Below are positions 1 through 8,463 of a stretch of 64,000 nt of DNA, one piece after another (within the stretch, counting starts at the first letter, position 1; every line of letters begins with the position of its first letter). Below the pieces are notes generated by a model. It saw only the letters and a list, made by a program, of their open reading frames with translations. It made no database searches and was not told the DNA's origin. The stretch is from Paenibacillus sp. GSMTC-2017. Lineage in GTDB: Bacteria > Bacillota > Bacilli > Paenibacillales > Paenibacillaceae. A program made the translations under genes and the position numbers. The stretch spans positions 381,388 through 445,387 of the forward strand of contig NZ_JAECMT010000003.1 of NCBI RefSeq assembly GCF_016019935.1, given 5' to 3'.

Positions 1-2013
1 AGCAACACAGTATCTAGTATCTCTGATGAGCTTGGGCAATGGAGCGAAAAAGATGTAATAGGTGTAAAGCTACAAAATATTGTGCAAATAGGTTATTTGC
101 AAGAAATTATTAAACGTCATACACCACAAAAACTATATGGTATTGTAATGACTAATCCGGATATGAGAGTACTTGCTGGAACATCAAAGGGGATTGAAGG
201 GTTAGCTACAGATGTTGTAACTGCAAAACCAATCGCTGATAATTTTGCGATTGAAATGCCGAAAACAGATGCAGTAATGCTTTTGCCAACTCAGCAGTGG
301 CGCGAGGCGAAGTATGTCTATCGTGTCCAGCTTAAGGGAGTTCCTATTGCGATTGCAGTTAGTGTTCCTGTAGAGACATTTAAAGAACAACTTTTTCGAG
401 AGTATATTTATCATTTGTTCTATACGATGGGTAGTGTAATTGTAGCTGGGCTACTTGCATTTGGTATAAATCGATGGTTAAGTCGTGGTTTGCAACAGTT
501 AGCAGGCTCAACGACGAATCTCCCTGTAAAGTTAAAGATGGGTGTACCACTGGAATGGAAGCATAGTGGCATATTAGAAATAGATTCACTCGTTCATAAT
601 TTTAAGGATATGTCACATAATTTATCGTCGATGCTGAGGGAATCTGAACGAATGAATCATCAGTTACGTGATTCAGAAGTAAAGCTTCATCAATTGGCTT
701 ATTACGACAGTTTAACGGGTTTACCGAATCGACATCACTTTAAACAGACACTTAGTGCAATCGATGGAGATTCTTTGGAAGATGGAGAGAAACTAGCTAT
801 CATGTTCGTAGATTTGAATCGATTTAAACAGATTAACGATTCACTGGGTCATGCTGCAGGAGATTTACTTCTTCAACAAGTTGCGAAAAGATTTGTTGGA
901 ATTGTAGGGGAGAAATGTAGTGTATTTCGGCTCGGCGGTGATGAGTTTGTATTTGTACTTCGATTTGTAAATCCTGAGTTGCCGGCAGTATTTGCTGATC
1001 TGATTTGTGCTTGTTTCCATGAACCATTTGAAGTGAATGAATCGCATGTTTATACAACAACTAGTGTTGGTATCAGTCTTTATCCAGATCATGGGGTGAT
1101 CATTGACGAGATAGTAAAAAAAGCAGGTATGGCGATGTATACTGCAAAAGAGCAAGGAATAAGCAGTTGCCATTTCTTTGACTATGAGATGGAACAATCA
1201 CTAAATGAAAATATGCATTTGGAAATTGGGATGCGCAAAGCACTAGAAAAGGAACAGTTTTTTCTCGTTTATCAACCTAAGGTGTGTCCTTTAACGAGTT
1301 GTACAACTGGCTTTGAGGCTCTTATTCGCTGGGAACACCCGGAGCGCGGTCTAATCTCTCCTGCCAAATTTATTCCGCTCGCGGAATCTACTGGTTTAAT
1401 ATTGGATATTGACCTATGGGTGTTTAAAGAGGCATGCAGACAAACAAAAGAGTGGCAAAGGATGGGACTGCCACATATCCCGGTGTCAATTAACTTATCT
1501 GCAAAACATTTTTATCATAGTAATTTGGTAGAGAATATTGTTGGTATATTACGAGAAACGGGATTGGAAGCAAGTTGTGTCACTATCGAAATAACAGAAA
1601 GCGTATTTATTAGACAGATGGAAAGTGTAATTGGAATGCTAACTCAATTAAGGGATTTAGGGATACATATTTCCATAGACGATTTTGGAACAGGTTATTC
1701 ATCGCTTAACCAATTGCAACGATTACCTGTTTCTATTGTTAAGCTTGACAGAACCTTTATTGAGGATGCAGAGCACGATGGAAGAAAATCTGCGGTAGTA
1801 AGGGCGGTTATTGAGCTTGCACATAGTATGGGGCTTAAAGTAGTAGCGGAGGGGATTGAGACGGAAGAAGAGAGAAAGTTTTTCAGTAGACTGAAATGTG
1901 ACGAGTTGCAAGGTTTTTATTTCAGCAAACCTCTACCTAGCGCACAATTTGTCCGCTATATAAGAAGGGAACTTCAGCGTATTCACCTTGAAAAGCGAGG
2001 GATAGAAGCATGA
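1..2013 (+). CDS. GGDEF-EAL c-di-GMP turnover protein (5' truncated by window)
   Basis: Membrane-bound cyclic-di-GMP enzyme. The frame is open from base 1, so the true start lies upstream and the GTG at 82 is internal. The visible part has an extracellular sensor tail, a membrane segment (about nt 409-470), a HAMP-like linker, a GGDEF domain with an intact GGDEF (nt 934-948) and an EAL domain with EAL (nt 1315-1323) and a DDFGTG motif (from nt 1678). The RxxD inhibitory site normally just before GGDEF is absent (G and C at those positions). Both catalytic signatures look intact, so synthesis, hydrolysis or both are possible. The stop overlaps the next gene by 4 bases (ATGA), implying translational coupling to a solute-binding lipoprotein. 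Confidence 0.93.
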   Translation, partial: SNTVSSISDELGQWSEKDVIGVKLQNIVQIGYLQEIIKRHTPQKLYGIVMTNPDMRVLAGTSKGIEGLATDVVTAKPIADNFAIEMPKTDAVMLLPTQQWREAKYVYRVQLKGVPIAIAVSVPVETFKEQLFREYIYHLFYTMGSVIVAGLLAFGINRWLSRGLQQLAGSTTNLPVKLKMGVPLEWKHSGILEIDSLVHNFKDMSHNLSSMLRESERMNHQLRDSEVKLHQLAYYDSLTGLPNRHHFKQTLSAIDGDSLEDGEKLAIMFVDLNRFKQINDSLGHAAGDLLLQQVAKRFVGIVGEKCSVFRLGGDEFVFVLRFVNPELPAVFADLICACFHEPFEVNESHVYTTTSVGISLYPDHGVIIDEIVKKAGMAMYTAKEQGISSCHFFDYEMEQSLNENMHLEIGMRKALEKEQFFLVYQPKVCPLTSCTTGFEALIRWEHPERGLISPAKFIPLAESTGLILDIDLWVFKEACRQTKEWQRMGLPHIPVSINLSAKHFYHSNLVENIVGILRETGLEASCVTIEITESVFIRQMESVIGMLTQLRDLGIHISIDDFGTGYSSLNQLQRLPVSIVKLDRTFIEDAEHDGRKSAVVRAVIELAHSMGLKVVAEGIETEEERKFFSRLKCDELQGFYFSKPLPSAQFVRYIRRELQRIHLEKRGIEA

Positions 2014-3332
2014 AGATGAGAATGTTATTTATACTTTTTCTTGTTATGAGTATATTAATTACTGCTTGTGATCAAACCGCGATCACACCAAAGGGTGAGG
2101 ACAAGTTATCAGAACAAAAGAAAGTGGAATTATCGAAAAATAAAGTAGAAATAGAATTTTGGTCACATTACACTGGTTGGGATGATATTATTGCAGAATT
2201 TGAGAAAAAGTATCCGAACGTAAATGTAAACACAAGAACATTTTCTTTTGATTCTTACGTTGAAACGTACGAAATGGCTATCGCAAATGGTAGCGCCCCT
2301 GACGTAATGATTGCCGATAGTAAAGATTTTGGTAGATTTGCGGCAATTAGCGGGTTAGAAAATTTATTAGCACATGGTGCGGAAAAATATCGTAAAGATT
2401 TCAGCAGCAGTTTATGGGATATCAATCTTTCTTTTGATAAAAAGTCTTTAGTCGGGTTTCCTTCTGGAAGTTCCCCATATATAACTTATTATCGTGCGGA
2501 TTTGATGGAGCAGTATGGTTTTCCTTCAGATCCTGAAGAACTAGGGAAATATATGGAGGATCCTGAAAATTGGCTCAAGATTGCTAGAGCGCTAAAAAAG
2601 GATGACCGATACATTGCAAATTGGTTGATGGATATTGTACAAATATATGACACTACAGCGCCTGTATTTAATGAAAATATGAAATTTGCCAGAAGAAATG
2701 AATCGTTTATAGATGCGTTAGAGCTTGCAAGTACGATCTATAACGAGGGATTAACGTCATCAACGGATACGTGGACAGCGGCTGGTGGAGAAGCGCTTAA
2801 GAATGGGAAAATAGCCATGTTGTATATGGGAACTTGGGGGGCAAATGAACTTCAAAGTTGGGCCCCTAATACAACAGGAAAGTGGCGTCAAACTAGATTG
2901 CCATTTAATTTGAACGGATGGGTCAATAGTTCAAGCTTCATGATACCAACTTCATCCGAAGAAAAAAAATGGGCGTTTGCGTTTATTGAATATTGTGTAA
3001 CGGAGTATAGTATGAAGGGAAAAGGAAATAGTGTACCTTCTTATTTACCAGCACGAGAAAGCGAGCAGAGGGTAGCTTCAGGCGTGAAGTTTTTTGGTGG
3101 CCAAGATCTGTTTGCTATGAGTGAAACACTTGCAGAACAGATGAAAGAGACTAGATTGACCCCAATTGATGAAGAAGCAAAGGCAATTTGGACTAGAGTA
3201 ATTAATGAAGGCGTAGAGCGGAATAAAAGTGCGGATCTCATACTTGTTGAGGCAGAAAAGCAAATATATTCTACGCTCGGTAAGGAAATAGAAATATTGA
3301 GCGAATATCTCTATGAAAATAAAACTAAATAA
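2010..3332 (+). CDS. Sugar-type ABC solute-binding lipoprotein
   Basis: Family 1 extracellular solute-binding protein (UgpB/MalE fold), 440 aa. The signal peptide ends in a lipobox I-T-A-C with the acylated cysteine at residue 20, so the mature protein is anchored outside the membrane. Features typical of the family include the E-F-W-S-H opening strand, G-S-A-P-D-V and a Y-M-G-T-W segment. No permease follows, and the start codon overlaps the stop of the GGDEF-EAL gene. The likely role is therefore ligand sensing for that enzyme or an orphan binding protein; this is inference from context. The gene ends in a strong terminator. Confidence 0.88.
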   Translation: MKMRMLFILFLVMSILITACDQTAITPKGEDKLSEQKKVELSKNKVEIEFWSHYTGWDDIIAEFEKKYPNVNVNTRTFSFDSYVETYEMAIANGSAPDVMIADSKDFGRFAAISGLENLLAHGAEKYRKDFSSSLWDINLSFDKKSLVGFPSGSSPYITYYRADLMEQYGFPSDPEELGKYMEDPENWLKIARALKKDDRYIANWLMDIVQIYDTTAPVFNENMKFARRNESFIDALELASTIYNEGLTSSTDTWTAAGGEALKNGKIAMLYMGTWGANELQSWAPNTTGKWRQTRLPFNLNGWVNSSSFMIPTSSEEKKWAFAFIEYCVTEYSMKGKGNSVPSYLPARESEQRVASGVKFFGGQDLFAMSETLAEQMKETRLTPIDEEAKAIWTRVINEGVERNKSADLILVEAEKQIYSTLGKEIEILSEYLYENKTK

Positions 3333-3333
3333 G

Positions 3334-3377
3334 CGAAGAAGAGGTCAACCAGCAAATGTTGGTTGACCTCTTCTTCG
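3334..3377. terminator. Bidirectional hairpin terminator
   Basis: Perfect 18-bp stem (3334-3351 with 3360-3377) and an 8-nt loop, directly after the binding protein stop and before the end of the convergent ROK-like gene. The T-tract is weak on both strands, but the position supports termination for both. Confidence 0.75.
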
Positions 3378-3411
3378 TATGAGATTATTCGATGATCCAA
3401 AGTGATAGTCA

Positions 3412-4254
3412 CTATGGTTGTGAAAGCTTAATAATCCATTCTCGTGCGCCATGAGCGATTAAACGTTGTGGTGTTTTTGGCGTTGTAATAGTGCAACACT
3501 TTAGCAATTCTGGTAATGCATGTGTATTTAACGCAGCGTGAACGGCGTCCATATAGCCCTTGTAAGTTGGTGTACTTCCACCGATAACGAGGATGCTTGG
3601 ATTGTATAAATGAATTAAGTTAACGAGAGCATATCCTAAGTACGTTCCTGCTTGGCGTACAAGCTCGATGATTTCTTCGTCGCCAGCTTCGAGAAGCTCC
3701 CGAACAGTGGCTTCATCTTTACCAGCTTTGTTCGTAATTGCATATCCACTTGCAATCAAGTCAAGTAATACAGGTTCGCCATTTACAGCAATAATCATAT
3801 AGCCTAGTTCACCGCTCCAGCCCTTTGAGCCAAGCAGCAACTCTCCATTAGCAACGATGCCAGAAGCGATGAAGGCATCAAGCATGACGACTGCAATCGT
3901 TTCATTGTCCGTATAATGTGCGGCTTCGGCCATCGTTGCTGCTTTAACATCATTGATAAAGACCACGGGGATTCCAGCTGAAGTTGCAAACTTATCAGCA
4001 GTTACACCGTTCAAAGCAGGTAATACATGGCTTAATTCAACTTTGTCATGGCCTACAACGAGTCCTGGCATACCCATTCCAATACCGCAGGGTGTGTAGG
4101 GAAGCTTAGATATGAATGATTCGATTTCTTGTTGTATCTCGGTCAGTGTACAGTCTCTGTTAATAGTAACGGAATGGTCCAAAAGTCCATCCGGCGTTTC
4201 TGCCATCAAGTAGATTTGTCCCCCGTCTAATTCGATGCCTACATATTGATTCAT
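3412..4254 (-). CDS. Divergent ROK-family (sugar kinase/repressor fold) protein
   Basis: 280-aa ASKHA-fold protein of the ROK family. Visible signs are an N-terminal V-G-I-E-L-D-G-G phosphate-loop-like segment, the conserved N-D (Asp102) at the position of the catalytic base in ROK kinases, a W-S-G-E-L-G-Y segment matching the usual GE-x-GH box with His replaced by Tyr, and a C-terminal I-V-I-G-G-like motif. It lacks an N-terminal helix-turn-helix and the zinc-binding CxCGxxGC cluster. Sugar kinase activity is possible but unproven. An AGGAG-type site (about 4261-4266) precedes the ATG. It is a single gene facing the previous operon. Confidence 0.75.
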   Translation of the reverse strand: MNQYVGIELDGGQIYLMAETPDGLLDHSVTINRDCTLTEIQQEIESFISKLPYTPCGIGMGMPGLVVGHDKVELSHVLPALNGVTADKFATSAGIPVVFINDVKAATMAEAAHYTDNETIAVVMLDAFIASGIVANGELLLGSKGWSGELGYMIIAVNGEPVLLDLIASGYAITNKAGKDEATVRELLEAGDEEIIELVRQAGTYLGYALVNLIHLYNPSILVIGGSTPTYKGYMDAVHAALNTHALPELLKCCTITTPKTPQRLIAHGAREWIIKLSQP

Positions 4255-4378
4255 ATCAATGGCTCCTCTATTAACGATTGTTAAAACAGAACTATTCTAG
4301 TGATAATGCTAACATATGTCAGTTTAGTATGACAATATAATATGATGTTGCTTATAGAGTAGAGGGGGCTAACTAATA

Positions 4379-4420
4379 ATAACAATGAGCCCTGCATATA
4401 AATACAGGGCTCATTGTTAT
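4379..4420 (-). terminator. Hairpin terminator for the small secreted protein cluster
   Basis: Perfect 16-bp stem (4379-4394 with 4405-4420) and a 10-nt loop, just past the stop of the last small secreted protein gene read on the minus strand. The following T-tract is short. Confidence 0.65.
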
Positions 4421-4446
4421 GGGTAAATTAATCGATAGAATCTGTT

Positions 4447-4809
4447 CTACTGGTAAATACCAGCCATAACATGCCAGCTTCCCCAAGCAGAAAGTTCATA
4501 TCTGTATTGGCCTGCTGGTAGACCAGTTGCTAGAATTAGTTCAGGAGTTGTTCCTGTTCCTGGATAGATCCATTGACCAGGATTAAGCGTTATTGTTTTA
4601 GTTGCGACTAATGTGGTTCCACGATACAGATTAATCTTAAGATCGTCTCTATACTTTCCAGTATTAACAATAACGCCATTGCCGAACTTAACTGTTCCGC
4701 CTGCTAGATTATAATTTGGACTGGAGTAGCTGAATGCGGCAAACACTGTAGTTGCCAAACTTAGAATGATAACGACCATTAAACTTATTGAAGCGAGTGA
4801 TTTTTTCAT
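4447..4809 (-). CDS. Small secreted protein, tandem paralogue C
   Basis: 120-aa protein of unknown function. The ATG at 4809 is chosen because a GAGGGAG site precedes it and because it gives the same signal peptide as its two upstream paralogues (MKKS..., cleavage after A-x-A before F-S). An in-frame extension to 4890 is open but lacks this support. The mature ~95 residues share with the paralogues the pattern N-x-x-L-x-G-G-T, G-V-I-x-N, L-Y-R-G-x-T-L, W-x-Y-P-G and L-A-T-G-x-P-A-G, which suggests a compact beta-sandwich. There is no cysteine pair, LPXTG or lipobox, so it is probably released or wall-associated. It is the last of three genes and has a perfect cre site upstream. Confidence 0.82.
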   Translation of the reverse strand: MKKSLASISLMVVIILSLATTVFAAFSYSSPNYNLAGGTVKFGNGVIVNTGKYRDDLKINLYRGTTLVATKTITLNPGQWIYPGTGTTPELILATGLPAGQYRYELSAWGSWHVMAGIYQ

Positions 4810-4891
4810 CTTTACAGCTCCCTCTTTAGATAAGTGATTAGGAAAGTGTGTATGGAAATATCTGTCCGAGCGATTACATTGTCGAAACAAC

Positions 4892-4905
4892 TGAAAGCGA
4901 TTTCA
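4892..4905. promoter_or_regulatory. Predicted catabolite-responsive element (cre)
   Basis: TGAAAGCGATTTCA matches the Bacillus cre consensus TGWAANCGNTNWCA at every position. It lies 83-96 bases upstream of the small secreted protein start at 4809, in the 231-base gap after the middle paralogue, where a separate promoter would be expected. CcpA control of this gene is inferred. Confidence 0.6.
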
Positions 4906-5040
4906 AAAATGTAAATTTGAGCTAATACTGAGTTGGACAGCTTAGAGCAACAGTGAACATGATAACGTTCACAGAAACTAATTACTTCATCCGTACACCT
5001 CGAATTTTAAAAGAAAGATAAGGAACGAGTGTAAGATGAA

Positions 5041-5415
5041 TTAATAGCTAGTGAGATTAGCCTTTACATTCCAATCTCCTGAAGCTGATAGTACAACATG
5101 GTAATTGCCAGCAGGTTGTCCAGTCGCTAAAACGATCAAAGGAGTTGTTGTTGATCCAGGGTAAATCCAGGCTCCATTCCAAAGATGGACATTTGTAGAG
5201 CTAATTAAAGTGTTTCCACGATAGAGTTTAATCGTTAGATCGTCATGATGGTTTCCAACTGAAGTGTTAACAATAACTCCGTAACCATACGCGATAGTTC
5301 CGCCTGATAGGTTGACACTTGGCTCAGTAACGCTGAATGCTGCAAATGCATTTGTTGAAAAGCTTAGCACCGCAGCGAGCATGATAACGATTAAAGAAAA
5401 TGATTTTTTCATCAT
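5041..5415 (-). CDS. Small secreted protein, tandem paralogue B
   Basis: 124-aa paralogue of its two neighbours, with a Sec signal peptide ending A-F-A before A-F-S. It keeps the core G-G-T-I, G-V-I-V-N, L-Y-R-G-N-T-L, W-I-Y-P-G and L-A-T-G-Q-P-A-G pattern but diverges most toward the C-terminus (G-D-W-N-V-K-A-N in place of G-x-W-H-V-x-A-G). A GGAGGT-like site precedes the ATG. The preceding gene ends 47 bases upstream, so the two are probably co-transcribed. No known family is recognised. Confidence 0.82.
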   Translation of the reverse strand: MMKKSFSLIVIMLAAVLSFSTNAFAAFSVTEPSVNLSGGTIAYGYGVIVNTSVGNHHDDLTIKLYRGNTLISSTNVHLWNGAWIYPGSTTTPLIVLATGQPAGNYHVVLSASGDWNVKANLTSY

Positions 5416-5462
5416 TAAACCTCCAATTTTAAATGAAAGATAAGGAGCAAGTGTAAGATGAA

Positions 5463-5825
5463 CTAATTATGGATTCCAGCTAGAACATGCCAGTTTCCTG
5501 AAGCGGATAGTTCATATCTGTATTGACCAGCGGGTTGGCCTGTTGCAAGAATAATCTCAGGAGCGCCTGCATATCCAGGGTAAGTCCATTGTCCTGGAGC
5601 GTAAGTAATTGTTTTGATACTTACTAGTGTCGTTCCGCGATAAAGCTTGACGGTTAAAGTGTCATATGTTTTGCCGGAGTTGGATATAACTCCTTGACCA
5701 AGCTTGATCGTTCCGCCTGAAAGAGTAATATTCCCGCTATTATAGCTGAACGCGGCAAATGCAGTTGTTGTAAAACTTAGAACAACTGCTAGCATGATAA
5801 CAATTAAAGAAACTGATTTTTTCAT
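5463..5825 (-). CDS. Small secreted protein, tandem paralogue A
   Basis: 120-aa secreted protein, first gene of the tandem triplet on the minus strand. It has the same signal peptide and core motifs as the others, and its C-terminus Y-R-Y-E-L-S-A-x-G-x-W-H-V matches paralogue C, so A and C are closer to each other than to B. An AGGAGGTG site precedes the ATG. The short sequence around the stop and the downstream gap (a GAAAGATAAGGA... motif) recurs near 5013, 5430 and 5845, which is direct evidence of tandem duplication including flanks. Function unknown. Confidence 0.82.
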   Translation of the reverse strand: MKKSVSLIVIMLAVVLSFTTTAFAAFSYNSGNITLSGGTIKLGQGVISNSGKTYDTLTVKLYRGTTLVSIKTITYAPGQWTYPGYAGAPEIILATGQPAGQYRYELSASGNWHVLAGIHN

Positions 5826-6079
5826 CCGTACACCTCCTTTCTTACATGAAAGATAAGGAACGTGTGTAAGGTACCATCTGTGGATTAGAGTATATTTTAA
5901 TTTTTTGTAAATGTAAATAAGGAAAATTATATAAAAAGTTAATAGGAAATAGAAGGGGGCAGAACAATACTTCCATTAATAAAGAAAATGATATAGTGTC
6001 TTATTAAAATAGTATTAATCATTCTCCATCGTGAGTGTTCTGAAGGGGATAACTGACAGCCTGGGGACAGTTGCTCAAA

Positions 6080-6103
6080 GGAGCGACAGCCTACGATCGC
6101 TCC
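6080..6103 (-). terminator. Short hairpin downstream of DUF1361 gene
   Basis: A 7-bp GC-rich stem GGAGCGA/TCGCTCC with a 10-nt loop just past the stop of the minus-strand membrane protein gene. No convincing T-run follows, so termination is tentative. Nothing else stands out in 5826-6116. Confidence 0.4.
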
Positions 6104-6116
6104 ATGCGATATTTCA

Positions 6117-6761
6117 CTAAAGCAGAATAGATTTGGACCTTGCTTTTGGAAATAGCCATATAACTAATAATTGCAACAATGTAATCCATAAAATAAACAT
6201 TATTGCTTCGCCTGTTAAAGAATCGATGAATTGCTTCACGATTGAAAATGGTTCGGTAAAGACATGAACGGAATGAAATCGAAGAAATCTGCCTATATAG
6301 ATGCCGATACTCCCGAGTACAACGAATACAAAAAGGAGTAAAGTTCCCCATTTGCTTCGGTTAACAATATTGCGAACTTGCTCTATCATTAAGTGATAGA
6401 AGAAAATTGCAATAATTACACCGCTCGTAAGAATATAAAAGTGCCACCACTCTTTCGGCTCAACTTCAGCCCAAAACTTGAATGGGAATATTCTAAGATG
6501 AATAAGATCGGTTACCACATAAAATATATTTGGGGACATTAGAATAAAAGCGGTATAAACAATTATGCTAACGGGTGCTTGGAATTTCGATTTGAATAAG
6601 AATAAAGGAAGTAAATAGGACAGCTCCAAAGCTACGAACGCTAGAAACAAATTAAATATCATAAACGAAAAACTATTATCAAAATATATCAAAACACTAC
6701 AATACAAAATAAACAGAATACGAGATTTATTACGGCCGCTCAAATTGTTCATATAGGACAT
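6117..6761 (-). CDS. DUF1361-type integral membrane protein
   Basis: 214-aa protein with about six hydrophobic segments. The stretch P-N-I-F-Y-V-V-T-D-L-I-H-L matches the hallmark of DUF1361 proteins (FPNxPYxxTDxxHL), and the L-F-L-A-F-V-A-L-E-L-S-Y-L-L-P-L-F region also fits. Function is unknown in the family. An AGAAGGTGATC site precedes the ATG. It stands alone and is divergent from the secreted protein at 7028. Confidence 0.78.
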   Translation of the reverse strand: MSYMNNLSGRNKSRILFILYCSVLIYFDNSFSFMIFNLFLAFVALELSYLLPLFLFKSKFQAPVSIIVYTAFILMSPNIFYVVTDLIHLRIFPFKFWAEVEPKEWWHFYILTSGVIIAIFFYHLMIEQVRNIVNRSKWGTLLLFVFVVLGSIGIYIGRFLRFHSVHVFTEPFSIVKQFIDSLTGEAIMFILWITLLQLLVIWLFPKARSKSILL

Positions 6762-7027
6762 AGGATCACCTTCTTAGTAGTAGTAAACTCAAGTGTAACA
6801 TTATTAACCACTACAAGCACACATACAAAGATCCCTAAATTAATCATTTTAGAACATAATAAATGTATATTAATTATGGTTTAATTAAAGGTTTTGTATA
6901 ACAATAGCATAAAAACTTAATATACAATGGCAATGAAATCATTTAAAATATGGAATGGAAGATTATTTATATTAATAATCGATTCCGGAATATTTATACA
7001 CATTACTTAACTATCGGAGGTAGAAAC

Positions 7028-8251
7028 GTGAGATTGAAAAAAATGTTATTATTGGTTTTAATTGCGGCTATTTGGATGCTCCCTGTTTCCGTACATGCAG
7101 AGGCGATCATCCCTGAAACTAAGCCTGGGTTAGTTATTGGTAAAGCTCAAAGATCAGTTACAAAGTTGTTTATAAATGAGGTACAAATACCGGCAATGAG
7201 CTTTAATGGAAGATTAGTAGTATTCACGAGTGATCTTAAAAATTATGGTTTTGTGCCAGGATGGGATGGCGAATATCGCGGTATTACAGTTCAGCGCGAC
7301 TTGGGTGTTAAAAAATTCACTAAAGCAAAAGATACGACAAGTACAAAAGAAGTTAACGTGACTTATACAGATATTAAAGTGTTTTTGGATAATAGAATGG
7401 TGCCATCCTTCCACATCGACAAAAAAACAGCGATCTATGCAGACGATATTTTCCGGTATGGAGCAATTAGTTATGATACTAAAAATAAAGCACAACGCCT
7501 GACGCTATCCAAGTATCCGCTAAAAGAGGTCGCGGTAGGATATAAGACATATACCGGAGGGGAAGAACTTCTCTTCACAAATAAGTATAAAGAAGATTTG
7601 TTGTCAGTTGACTATAATGTGTACTTTCATAATCGTGTAACGCAAAAGATCGAAACAATTCCAATGCAACTAAGCTATTTGGAGGCAACAGATAAGGACT
7701 TGTATATACATACACCTTATATGACCTATTTCGAGGAAAATAATATTGGAAAGTATATTTTGCTAGGGGCTGCAATTGAATCGGTTAAAGATCATAATGG
7801 GAAAGTTATAAAAAACCCGATGTTTAATGATGAGGCAAAATATATTAAAACTAAGTATTCGGATTATGTTCTTATGCTAGAAAAAATTCGTAAATCAGCG
7901 CTAGCCGCTGAGCTTAAAGCCAATAAAAATGTGCCAGTCAAAGTAACAAAAATTGATATGTATGAAAATTCTATTGGTATTCCAGAACCTAATATTAACT
8001 TTAAAAATCTTTCTACTAAAACAATCGATGCCATTGAAATTGATATACGTTGTTTCGACACTTTTGGAAGAGCAGTCACATTCCCTGGTCAAAGTAACTT
8101 ATTTGAAGGAATCGTTCAAGATGTTATGATTCCTCCAGGTGGCGAAGAAGCATTTTCATGGACACTCAATTTATTTGGTAACACAACAAAAATAAACGTA
8201 ACAGTTGTAAATGTTCATTTTACAGACGGCACAACATGGAAGAAGAAATAA
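7028..8251 (+). CDS. Secreted stalk-like protein
   Basis: 407-aa exported protein. The GTG at 7028 is chosen because a GGAGGT site sits at 7017-7022 and because it begins directly with a Sec signal peptide (V-R-L-K-K-M, hydrophobic core, cleavage near V-H-A-E-A). The longer in-frame ATG at 6950 would bury this signal. Residues about 45-85 resemble a divergent copper-amine-oxidase-N stalk repeat. The C-terminal ~100 residues resemble DUF5780-like beta domains (N-I-N-F-K-N-L-S-x-K-x-I-D-A-I-E-I-D-I). It probably acts at the cell surface; no enzymatic motif is visible. The operon is monocistronic and ends in a strong terminator. Confidence 0.75.
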   Translation: MRLKKMLLLVLIAAIWMLPVSVHAEAIIPETKPGLVIGKAQRSVTKLFINEVQIPAMSFNGRLVVFTSDLKNYGFVPGWDGEYRGITVQRDLGVKKFTKAKDTTSTKEVNVTYTDIKVFLDNRMVPSFHIDKKTAIYADDIFRYGAISYDTKNKAQRLTLSKYPLKEVAVGYKTYTGGEELLFTNKYKEDLLSVDYNVYFHNRVTQKIETIPMQLSYLEATDKDLYIHTPYMTYFEENNIGKYILLGAAIESVKDHNGKVIKNPMFNDEAKYIKTKYSDYVLMLEKIRKSALAAELKANKNVPVKVTKIDMYENSIGIPEPNINFKNLSTKTIDAIEIDIRCFDTFGRAVTFPGQSNLFEGIVQDVMIPPGGEEAFSWTLNLFGNTTKINVTVVNVHFTDGTTWKKK

Positions 8252-8276
8252 CTAATAAAATAATTCTCTCTCTATT

Positions 8277-8306
8277 AAAAATCGACCATCACTGGTCGAT
8301 TTTTTT
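8277..8306 (+). terminator. Rho-independent terminator
   Basis: A 12-bp stem (8277-8288 with 8293-8304), a 4-nt loop TCAC and a T-run to 8306, 26 bases after the stop of the stalk-like protein. Confidence 0.85.
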
Positions 8307-8402
8307 GCGTTTACACCTCCTAATATAAATTTCTGACCATTGCTAGTAATAAGTGGATGATTTTGTCCCTGATTGTTTAAATCTATACCTATTCCAATAA
8401 AG

Positions 8403-8416
8403 AAAGCGCTTTTATA
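8403..8416. promoter_or_regulatory. Possible cre-like operator upstream of sugar ABC operon
   Basis: AGAAAGCGCTTTTA has the palindromic AAAGCGCTTT core of a cre site with two mismatches (positions 1 and 13). It lies 48-61 bases upstream of the binding protein start, overlapping the probable promoter region. CcpA or another LacI-type regulator is possible. Confidence 0.4.
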
Positions 8417-8463
8417 ATGAAGATGCAACGACAATAACAAGTATCCATTGGAGGGTCTAAGGG

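Noticed and set aside
6950..7027. Upstream extension of the secreted stalk-like protein
   Set aside because: The GGAGGT site at 7017-7022 and the signal peptide both indicate GTG 7028 as the start.
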